Assembly: GCA_021851465.1 (NCBI GenBank)
Contig: JAJZDL010000005.1
Span: 1-31,136, forward strand
Direction of reading: 5' to 3'
From: Acidobacteriota bacterium
GTDB lineage: Bacteria > Acidobacteriota > Terriglobia > Terriglobales > Acidobacteriaceae
Length of the DNA stretch: 31,136 nt
Shown here: piece after piece, positions 8,126-14,982 of the stretch
Layout: every line of letters begins with the position of its first letter
Position numbering within the stretch: the stretch's first letter is position 1
Notes under the pieces: generated by a model
The model's database searches: none
Told to the model about the DNA's origin: nothing
What the model saw: only the letters and a program-made list of their open reading frames with translations
Program-made: the position numbers and the translations under genes

Positions 8126-8630
8126 GGTGTTTTCAGCGATGGCATGGAGTGTGGCGCTGTCAAGAACTATCCTGCGTGGGTGGCGAGGGCTGGGGAGTCC
8201 TGCAACGCAGCCTCGGCGGCTGCGGCGCACGCGGATGGTGGCTGGGCCTTGGGCGGGATGGCCTGGCCTGAGAGCTGCGCGGCGCGGGGGAGCTTGATCC
8301 TGCTGAAATTGAATGCCATTCCAGCCACGCTGCGGGGAATGAGGCGCGGCGATGGCAGGCTACAGCGATCCACGGACGATCCCAAGGCCCGGAACCGGAT
8401 CATCGGCGGTCCTCTTCATCCCGGTGCGGATGCGCGGCGATCGGGGTGCGCGATGGGAGCGGTCTTGCAAGGGCCTTGACAGGAGATGATCGGTGAATCA
8501 TTGCGTGCTGCTCCAGAGCGACCGTTTCGGCCCCATTCAAGAACCATGATCGGCGCAGTGCCCAGAGTGGGACATAGCACTTGGGAATTATTGCGTACAG
8601 CGCAAGTTGTATGCAGGAACGGTCTGTGGA
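8126..8630. other. 505-base stretch without a supportable gene
   Basis: This lies between the dlgD stop and the 3' end of mscL. Short open frames exist on both strands, but none shows a family match, a ribosome site or a plausible protein composition. Visible structure is limited to a small hairpin, TTGCG/CGCAA with a five-base loop at 8591-8605, which might help end mscL transcription, and the palindrome CAAGGGCCTTG at 8467-8477. It may be a decayed gene or a non-coding RNA; nothing in it lets me decide. Confidence 0.5.
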
Positions 8631-9026
8631 CTACGCCGCGGGCTGGGCGCAGAACTTGCAGCGTTTGGCGGAGAGCGGGATCTCGGAGAGGCACTCGGCA
8701 CAGGTTTTAGTGGTAGGTGCCGTGGGCTTTCTGATCCGGGCCATGAAAAAATTTACCGGCACAACAATCAGGAAGTAGACCACCGAGGCCTGGATGAGGA
8801 AGTCGATGACGGCGGTAAGAAAGCTGCCGTAGCCGATTTTTCCGCCGTGCAGGGTGAGGATGAGATAGGAGAAGTCGGGTTTGCCCGCGATTGCGCCGAT
8901 GAGAGGGCTGATGATGTTGGCGGTGAAGGCGGTGATGATCTTGCTGAAGGCAGCACCGACGATGACGGCGACTGCGAGATCGACGACGTTGCCGCGCAGG
9001 ATGAAATCGCGAAATCCCTTGAGCAT
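8631..9026 (-). CDS. mscL: Large-conductance mechanosensitive channel MscL
   Basis: A 131-residue inner-membrane channel that opens under membrane tension and protects against hypo-osmotic shock. The N-terminal MLKGFRDFILRGNVVDLAVAV is the standard MscL amphipathic helix leading into TM1, with GAAFSKIITAF and NIISPLIG after it. The second TM is ASVVYFLIVVPVNFF. AAGGAG lies seven bases before ATG 9026. The C-terminal region differs from E. coli MscL: it ends in CAECLSEIPLSAKRCKFC, two CxxC pairs that look like a small zinc ribbon. Zinc binding is an inference. The gene stands alone, with the degenerate repeat and the M1-like gene behind it on the same strand. Confidence 0.95.
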   Translation of the reverse strand: MLKGFRDFILRGNVVDLAVAVIVGAAFSKIITAFTANIISPLIGAIAGKPDFSYLILTLHGGKIGYGSFLTAVIDFLIQASVVYFLIVVPVNFFMARIRKPTAPTTKTCAECLSEIPLSAKRCKFCAQPAA

Positions 9027-9152
9027 GGAAGACTCCTTGGTTGAGATGGGCCGGGGTGAGTATATCGCATACTGAAGACGGCGGATGAACTGGGAGGGGG
9101 CCGCGCGCACCACCAAGCACTTTTACCAACCTGATCCGCTTCGCGCCGCGAA

Positions 9153-9190
9153 CGAAATGCGGCGGTTCTTCGCTGCGCACAGAATGACAA
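9153..9190 (-). repeat. Short dispersed repeat, core only
   Basis: Read on the minus strand this is TTGTCATTCTGTGCGCAGCG followed by AAGAACCGCCGCATTTCG, closely similar to the core of the two longer elements at 16891-16930 and 22548-22587. The terminal inverted repeats found on those copies are absent. It lies in the 202-base gap between the mscL start and the M1-like gene stop. Confidence 0.65.
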
Positions 9191-9228
9191 CTTTCAAAAA
9201 AACGTCGCCGACACGCGCGGCGGTGCGG

Positions 9229-11259
9229 TCAGTTGTCGGCGCGGGTGCATTTGTAGGGTGCGGCCAGGCGGGCGCGTGCCTCATTGATTGCCCCCTGGGT
9301 GTTGTCGTTGGTCTGCACGGCGAGGCGGTACTGGTTGACGGCGCGCTCGCGCTGTCCCGTGCAATCGAAGATGTAGCCGAGGTGGATGTCGCTCCAGACC
9401 TGGGTCCAACTGGGTTCGCCGTCGCCGCGGAGGGCGTCGCGGAAGCTGTTGGCGGCGGCCTGGTAGTTGTGCTGCATGAAGAAGACCTCGGCGATGCGGT
9501 AAGCGGCGAGGGAGCTGGCTTTGTTGATATCGAGTGCCTTCTGGTACTCGGCGAGCGCTCCGGCGAGGTCTCCCTGCGCGACCGCCTGCTGGCCACGCAG
9601 GACGGCGACGCGGACGGCGAGGTCAGGCGTGCTCTTGAGCACCCAGTCGTTGGGGTCGATGGAGATGCGGCGCGGGCGTCCGAAGGTGTCGATGCTATAG
9701 GGCGAATCGGTGCCTGCGACGTCGATGCGGCGATCGACGGTCTTTCCGTCGGTCTCGATTTGCAGTTCGAGGGGCATACGGAAAAGGTCGAGGTTCTCGG
9801 AGATGGAACCGACGGTACGGAAGCCCTTGTTGTCGCCAAGGCGGTAGACGGTGTAGTTGTCGGTGAAGGCGGGCGCGCCCGTGCCATCGACCCACTGGGA
9901 GAAGAATGGGGTGAGTTCGAGGGGAGAGCCGTTGACGGGTTGCTCCTCGGCGAGGTCTTCGAGCTGCGAGGCACGAATGCCCTTGTCTGTGTATTGGGAG
10001 AGGACGGTGCGCAGGAAGCTCTGGAAGGCGTCGTCGCCCATCTCCCAGCGGAGCATATGGAAGACCATGGCGCCTTTTTCCAGGGTCATGGACTGGAACT
10101 GCGGCGAGAAGGGATCGAGGCGTCCGAGGGTGGAGAGTGGCTCGGTGTCGTATGCGAGCGCGCCCGCGGAGACATCGCCGATGGCCGTCTGGAAGGCGCT
10201 CTTGCCCGCCGAGTCCTCAAGGTACATCAGCTCCCCGTAGCGGCTCATGCCGTTGGTGATCCAGGCATCGTCGAGCGTGGCGGGCGAGACCTCGGATCCC
10301 CACCACTGGTGGGCGAGTGTGTTGGCGAGCAGGCGCTGCGAGGCCACCGTGCGATCGACGATGCGGTTGCCGGCGATGCAGGCCATCTCCGGACCCCAGG
10401 CGGCGGAGACGGCATCTTCGGGCAGCTCGACGATGTCGATGCGGGTGGACTCAGGCTGGCCGAAGACTCCGGTCATGTATTCGAACTCGCGGCCTGCAAG
10501 GGCGGCGAACTCTGCCGCGCCGCCCTTGCGCTTGGCGGTGACGTAGACGTGGACGTTGTTAAGGCCTCCGTTGATCGCGGGCAGAAACTTGCCCGCAACG
10601 ATGGTGCCGGGAAAACCGGGCTTCGACCAGAGAAAGCTGAACTCAGTGCGTCCATCGGGTAGCGTCTTCTTCGAGGCAGGCCCGCTGCCGACTGCGGTGA
10701 AGTCGGCGGGGATGCGGATGTGCATCTCGGCAGTGAAGCGGTCGGTAAACAAGCCCGTCATGGGAAACCAACGGCCTGGGTAGAGCAGGATGCTGATGGG
10801 GTCGGCGATGGCGGCGAGCTTGATGCCATCGACTGGGCTGGTGTTGGAACTGGTGAGTGTACCGGAGTAGACGAAGTGGAATGTATTGACGGAGCCTTTG
10901 GCGATGGGCGTGGGCAGAGCGGCGCGGACGGTGAAGTTGGCGGCGACGCGCACGGGGTCGAGCGGCGCGCCGGAGGTGTCTGTGAGCGAGGTGACGTTGA
11001 GGCCGTTGTTCAGCTCGAAGCTGGCGGTGGTGAGGTCGTCGAGCGCGCTGAAGGTGACGTCGGCGGTGGCGGAGAGCTTGCCGGTGGCGGGATCGAGATC
11101 GGCGTTTATGACGTAGCCGGTGATGTCCAGCAGCGGACGCGCGGGCGCGGCGAGCGCGGCGTGCCATGCGGAGAGAGCGAGGGCGCAGAGGAGAGCGAGG
11201 GCGACGCGCGCGCGAAGGTTGAGGGTGGGCCGGACACTGAGTTTGGCTGGAAGAGACAT
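9229..11259 (-). CDS. Secreted M1-peptidase-like protein with a degenerate zinc site and C-terminal TPRs
   Basis: A 676-residue exported protein. The signal peptide is about residues 14-37 (RARVALALLCALALSAWHAA). The rest has the M1 aminopeptidase layout: N-terminal beta domain, gluzincin domain and the conserved segment KGAMVFHMLRWEMGDDAF. The zinc motif HExxH(x18)E should fall in NTLAHQWWG and DDAWITNGMS. Here position 313 is Asn instead of His, 314 is Thr instead of the catalytic Glu, and 336 is Asn instead of the third ligand Glu; only His317 remains. The GxMEN substrate motif is also altered (GPEMA). Peptidase activity is therefore very unlikely. Residues about 575-676 form two to three TPR-like repeats, suggesting a binding or scaffold role. 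ATG 11259 is preferred over TTG 11289. It follows lpxB by 117 bases on the same strand. Confidence 0.88.
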   Translation of the reverse strand: MSLPAKLSVRPTLNLRARVALALLCALALSAWHAALAAPARPLLDITGYVINADLDPATGKLSATADVTFSALDDLTTASFELNNGLNVTSLTDTSGAPLDPVRVAANFTVRAALPTPIAKGSVNTFHFVYSGTLTSSNTSPVDGIKLAAIADPISILLYPGRWFPMTGLFTDRFTAEMHIRIPADFTAVGSGPASKKTLPDGRTEFSFLWSKPGFPGTIVAGKFLPAINGGLNNVHVYVTAKRKGGAAEFAALAGREFEYMTGVFGQPESTRIDIVELPEDAVSAAWGPEMACIAGNRIVDRTVASQRLLANTLAHQWWGSEVSPATLDDAWITNGMSRYGELMYLEDSAGKSAFQTAIGDVSAGALAYDTEPLSTLGRLDPFSPQFQSMTLEKGAMVFHMLRWEMGDDAFQSFLRTVLSQYTDKGIRASQLEDLAEEQPVNGSPLELTPFFSQWVDGTGAPAFTDNYTVYRLGDNKGFRTVGSISENLDLFRMPLELQIETDGKTVDRRIDVAGTDSPYSIDTFGRPRRISIDPNDWVLKSTPDLAVRVAVLRGQQAVAQGDLAGALAEYQKALDINKASSLAAYRIAEVFFMQHNYQAAANSFRDALRGDGEPSWTQVWSDIHLGYIFDCTGQRERAVNQYRLAVQTNDNTQGAINEARARLAAPYKCTRADN

Positions 11260-11376
11260 GCCTGCTGAAATCCTCAAGATGCTGTTCAACCATTAATGTA
11301 ATCGCAAAATCGTGGGGATGGCTCTCGACGTTGGATATGGGCGCTGGAGGGCCGTTGCCGGTTGCGGCCCAGAGGG

Positions 11377-12675
11377 TTAGACGTCTGCGGCGGGGCTTCG
11401 GGCTGCAACGGAGGCACTCGCGCGCAGCAGAGCGATGGCGCCGTCGGAGACGCGGCGGATGGGGTCTACCGTAGAGCCTGGAGCGGGGGCGGGGTTGGGT
11501 TGGAGCTTGGCGCGGGTCTCGGCGAGCGCAGCGATCGTCTCGGCGCGGGCTGGCGTGTCGGTGAGCAGTGGACGGAGCGCGGCGGCCAGCGCGGCGGCGG
11601 TGAAGCGGCGATTGAGCAGCTCGGGAACGATGCGACGGCCGGCGATGAGGTTGGGCATGGCGATGGGCAGATTGCCATCGGCGTCGCGGGCGGCGGGAAT
11701 CTCTGCGGGATAGCGGATAAGGCGCTTGACCAGTGCGAAGGTGAGCGCGGAGACGCGGTAGACAACGACGAACGGCGTGCCGATAGTGAGTGCCTGGACG
11801 GTGGCCGTGCCGCTGGCGACGACGGAGGCGCGGGCGTGGTGAAGGGCTTCTCGCGCGTCGGGAACGAGTACAATCCGCGGCATCGTTGCATCGCCGTGCA
11901 TGGTTCGACTGCCGGACGATTCGCAGGCGGCCAGCTTCTCTTTGAGCCAATTGATTTCAAGGGTGGATGCAACTGGAAGAATAAACTCACAGGCCGTCGC
12001 GCGGTCCCAATTGAGATCTGCCGCGGCATGCAACATCTGCGGCAAGTTCTTCGCGACCTCACCCTGGCGGCTGCCGGGAAGGAGCGCGATCCATTGCTTT
12101 GCGGAATCGAGGCTGTGTCGCGTGGCGTACTCCTCGCGGGAGACCGTAGGAAGCGGGAGAGTGGCGAGCGGGTGGCCGACGAACTCGGCGGCAACTCCCC
12201 GTGCGCGATAGAAGGGTTCCTCGAAGGGGAAGATGACCATCATGCGATCGACGCGCTGCTGAATCGAGCGTAGGCGACCGCGCTTCCAGGCCCAGACCTG
12301 CGGGCTGACGAACCAGAGAACAGGGACGGCGAGGCGCTTGAGGTGGCGCGCAAGCCGGAGGTTGACCTCGGGAAAGTCGATGAGAATGGCGACGTCCGGG
12401 CGCGTGCTGCGAATCGATGCAACCAGCCTGCGGTACTGCGCGTAGATGTACGGCGCGTGGCGGAGGACCTCGGTGAGGCCCATGTGGGCGACATCTTCGG
12501 CGCGGACGATGCGTTCAAGGCCGGCGGCGGCCATCTCCGCGCCACCAAGTCCGGAGAAAACGGCGGCGGGCAGGCGCGCGCGCAGCTCCGCGATGAGCTG
12601 CGCGCCGTAGTGGTCGCCCGAGGCCTCGCCGGCGGAGAGGAAGATGCGCGGATTGGAGATGGCGGCGATGGCTAT
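11377..12675 (-). CDS. lpxB: Lipid-A-disaccharide synthase LpxB, start codon unresolved
   Basis: GT19 glycosyltransferase that joins UDP-diacylglucosamine and lipid X to make the lipid A disaccharide on the inner face of the inner membrane. Motifs seen: RIFLSAGEASGDHYGAQLI at the N-terminus, ILIDFPEVNLRLA, WFVSPQVWAWKRGR, VGHPL, ALLPGSRQGEV, VASGTATVQAL, VYRVS and MPNLIAGR. The first ATG in frame is at 12534, but starting there would lose about 45 conserved residues including GEASGDHYGA. The frame stays open upstream to a TGA at 12715-12717, and this stretch contains no ATG, GTG or TTG. Candidates are ATA at 12675, ATC at 12669 or ATC at 12660. I give 12675 as the outer limit. A GGAG lies 11 bases before the ATA. 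Product identity is sure; the start is not. Confidence 0.9.
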   Translation of the reverse strand: MAIAAISNPRIFLSAGEASGDHYGAQLIAELRARLPAAVFSGLGGAEMAAAGLERIVRAEDVAHMGLTEVLRHAPYIYAQYRRLVASIRSTRPDVAILIDFPEVNLRLARHLKRLAVPVLWFVSPQVWAWKRGRLRSIQQRVDRMMVIFPFEEPFYRARGVAAEFVGHPLATLPLPTVSREEYATRHSLDSAKQWIALLPGSRQGEVAKNLPQMLHAAADLNWDRATACEFILPVASTLEINWLKEKLAACESSGSRTMHGDATMPRIVLVPDAREALHHARASVVASGTATVQALTIGTPFVVVYRVSALTFALVKRLIRYPAEIPAARDADGNLPIAMPNLIAGRRIVPELLNRRFTAAALAAALRPLLTDTPARAETIAALAETRAKLQPNPAPAPGSTVDPIRRVSDGAIALLRASASVAARSPAADV

Positions 12676-12807
12676 GAGTTTATCGTCTCCGCACTTGCAG
12701 ACGCACGCATCCGTTCATTCCGACGATTGGTTGGGCCATTCCTTGAGTTGAATCCCGCTCGACAAATCCAATTGGCAGTGAAATAGTGTTCCGGGAGAAC
12801 TGAGTGC

Positions 12808-13536
12808 ATGGGATCGTTTCATCGGGTTTCTTGCGGCGCGCGCAGAAAGTGCGTACAGGTCCTCGCGCTGTTGCTGGCCGCTGCGCCGATGGCTCAGGCA
12901 CAGGCGACGCAGGCGAGCACACACGGCGGCACCGGTTATTGGATATTCAGTGCCGGCGACGGGGCGTCCGTTCCTGCCGGAAGCACTGCTGCGACAACGA
13001 ATAAAGGCGTGGTCTTCAGTCTTGAATTCGGGCGTCATGGGGCTGGACGTTGGCTTTACCCGTTCAACATGATGATTTCCGTCAGCAATCTTCCCTATGC
13101 TGTATTGCAGACGACCAATGAATCGAATGGGCAGACAAATCTCTTCGCGTTTACGTTCGATCCGGCCTGCGAACTGGTGCGGGGCCGGCGTTGGGGCATG
13201 TATGCAGCGGGCGGCGGGGGGTATTCATTGAAGCAGTCGATGCTACTGCAGCCCGACCCAACGTGCAACGGAGGTTATGGGTACAACGCTTGCTTCAACG
13301 ATGCAGGCTCCGCGTCCAGCAATCAACCGGTGCTGGATGGCGGTGTTGGCTTCACATTTCGTGTCCGTCGCAACGGCATTATCCAACTGGTTCAGGACAC
13401 GCGGTATGTGGACATGTTCACACCAAAAGGTTCGTTTGCGGGGTTTGAGACGGCGGGCGTGCGGCTGGTTGTTGTGACCATGGGTATCCGCGTGAACTTT
13501 GCCCACGGCCCCAATCCCGCTACGACTCCATATTGA
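12808..13536 (+). CDS. Exported protein, probably a small outer-membrane beta-barrel
   Basis: A 242-residue protein with a signal peptide (basic RRK, then VLALLLAAAPMAQAQA, cleavage near residue 32). The mature part alternates aromatic and small residues in strand-like blocks, for example FSLEFGRHG, YAAGGGGYSLK, GVGFTFRVRRNG and RLVVVTMGIRVNF, as in eight-stranded outer-membrane barrels. Four cysteines occur in the mature part, three of them within DPTCNGGYGYNACFNDAG and the upstream DPACEL. No catalytic motif is visible and I do not recognise a named family; lipid A deacylase-type barrels were considered without support. GGGAGA lies nine bases before ATG 12808. It is transcribed away from lpxB, and the two share the 132 bases between 12676 and 12807. 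Confidence 0.75.
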   Translation: MGSFHRVSCGARRKCVQVLALLLAAAPMAQAQATQASTHGGTGYWIFSAGDGASVPAGSTAATTNKGVVFSLEFGRHGAGRWLYPFNMMISVSNLPYAVLQTTNESNGQTNLFAFTFDPACELVRGRRWGMYAAGGGGYSLKQSMLLQPDPTCNGGYGYNACFNDAGSASSNQPVLDGGVGFTFRVRRNGIIQLVQDTRYVDMFTPKGSFAGFETAGVRLVVVTMGIRVNFAHGPNPATTPY

Positions 13537-13636
13537 GCATTTTGCAAATGGCGTAGACGATGGCGCTCGTAGAAGAATGCGGAGATTCATCACTGCACTG
13601 AGGCAATGAACGGATCGAGCTGCGTCGGTAAATGCG

Positions 13637-14899
13637 TCATTGAGACTCCATCCAGCGGAGGGTTTTGGCGGCGAGGCGGTCGAATGCGGCGACGGCTTGG
13701 CAAAGGTGGTCTTCGCGGGTGTCTTCGATCTTGTTATGGCTGATGCCGCCGAGCGACTGCACGAAGAGCATCGCGGTGGGGATGCCGGCGCGGGCGACCT
13801 CGGCGGCGTCGTGCAGCGGGCCGGAGGGCAGGCTGTGCGACGGTTCGCCTGTAGCGAGGGTCTCCTCGATGGCCTCGCGGCAGAGAACGATCAACTCGGG
13901 ATGGAAGGGGATGGGCTCGATGCTCCAGATGCGCGACCACTCGACAGTGCAGCGTTCTTCTTCGGCGAAGCGGCGACTCGCTTCCTGCGCCTCGCAGTAC
14001 AGTGCAGCGAGGATGGCGGGGTCGAGGTCGCGCTGGTCGAGGGTGCATTCGCAGCGGCCAACCACGGCGGTGACGATTCCGGGGAAGGTCTTGAGGCTGC
14101 CCATGGTGCAGACGGCGTCGCGGTGGCGCAGGGCGATGCTGCGGACTTCGAGGGCGAGGCGCGCGGCGGCGGCAAGGGCGTCGCGGCGGTCGGCCATGGG
14201 GGTTGAACCGGAGTGCGCCTCCTGTCCGTGAAAGGTGATGGCGTGGCGCTCGACGCCTTTGGTTCCTTGTACGACGCCGAGCGGAAGGCCGAGGCGTTCG
14301 AGGACGGGGCCTTGCTCGATGTGCAGCTCAAGATAGGCGGCGATGTCTTTGCGCTCCAGCTCGGCTTCGCCGATGCGGTCGATGTCGATGCCGCAGTGGG
14401 CGAGCGCGGCCTCCAGCGCGACGCCGTCGCGGTCGGTGCGCGCACGGTCGGCGGCGATGCTGTGCCTTCCAGCGAAGGCGGAGGAGCCGAAGAGGCTGCG
14501 GCCAAAGCGCGCGCCCTCCTCGTCGGCCCAATCGACGAGGCGCAGGGTGAAGGGCGGGCGAGCGCTGTGGTCGCGGGCGATAGCGGTGAAGACTTCGAGC
14601 GCGGTGAGGACGCCGAGCGCGCCGTCGAGCCATCCGCCGTTGGGAACGGAATCGAGGTGGCTGCCGAGGACAAGCGACCTGGGTGATGCGCCGGGAAGCG
14701 TGACCCAGAAGTTTCCAGCGGCGTCGCGGTGGCGTTCGAGCTTCCACGCAGCGGGCAGGGTGGCGAGCCTGGTGGCGAACCAGTCGCGGGCGCGCTGCCA
14801 GCCGGGCGTGAAGGCGACACGCTGCGCTCCGTTGGCGTCGCCGGTGAGGGCGGCAAGCTCGCGCAGGTCCGCAATCACTCGGTTTGCATCGGCAGGCAT
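13637..14899 (-). CDS. M20-family amidohydrolase (N-carbamoyl-L-amino acid hydrolase / allantoate amidohydrolase type)
   Basis: A 420-residue cytoplasmic dinuclear metal enzyme. The metal ligands of the family are all present: His81 in GSHLDSVP, Asp92 in GGWLDGALG, Glu127/128 in DEEGARFG, His193 in ELHIEQGP and the C-terminal His in GGISHNKIED. The dimerisation-domain segment FHGQEAHSGSTPM is typical of hydantoinase/carbamoylase members. These enzymes hydrolyse N-carbamoyl amino acids, allantoate or ureidoglycine; the exact substrate cannot be assigned and no purine or pyrimidine catabolic genes are adjacent. ATG 14899 is chosen because AGGAG lies six bases upstream. It is divergent from the MFS gene with an 83-base shared control region. 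Confidence 0.9.
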   Translation of the reverse strand: MPADANRVIADLRELAALTGDANGAQRVAFTPGWQRARDWFATRLATLPAAWKLERHRDAAGNFWVTLPGASPRSLVLGSHLDSVPNGGWLDGALGVLTALEVFTAIARDHSARPPFTLRLVDWADEEGARFGRSLFGSSAFAGRHSIAADRARTDRDGVALEAALAHCGIDIDRIGEAELERKDIAAYLELHIEQGPVLERLGLPLGVVQGTKGVERHAITFHGQEAHSGSTPMADRRDALAAAARLALEVRSIALRHRDAVCTMGSLKTFPGIVTAVVGRCECTLDQRDLDPAILAALYCEAQEASRRFAEEERCTVEWSRIWSIEPIPFHPELIVLCREAIEETLATGEPSHSLPSGPLHDAAEVARAGIPTAMLFVQSLGGISHNKIEDTREDHLCQAVAAFDRLAAKTLRWMESQ

Positions 14900-14964
14900 C
14901 GGTGGCTCCTGATCCACTGTACATCCGCGCCGCACCTGCGTTCAGCATGGTTGTCGAGCATGGT

Positions 14965-14970
14965 TACACT
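14965..14970 (+). promoter_or_regulatory. -10-like TACACT before the MFS gene
   Basis: TACACT at 14965-14970 ends twelve bases before ATG 14983. No Shine-Dalgarno sequence lies between, so the leader would be about five bases. The same hexamer sits before the ABC exporter and the nucleoside transporter. No clear -35 is seen. Confidence 0.35.
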
Positions 14971-14982
14971 GAATACAGACGA

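Noticed and set aside
8144..8479. 111-codon open frame in the gap after dlgD
   Set aside because: No ribosome site, no family resemblance, and amino-acid composition typical of random GC-rich frames.
9085..10662. 525-codon plus-strand open frame opposite the M1-like gene
   Set aside because: Valine/glycine-rich antisense shadow of a well-supported gene on the minus strand; no ribosome site and no recognisable domain.
11377..12534. LpxB starting at ATG 12534
   Set aside because: This would remove the conserved GEASGDHYGA segment that is clearly encoded upstream in the same frame; the truth is a non-standard start or a sequence error.
12808..13536. Lipid A 3-O-deacylase (PagL-type) because of proximity to lpxB
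   Set aside because: I could not identify the expected catalytic His-Ser pattern in a late strand; only a generic barrel-like character is supported.
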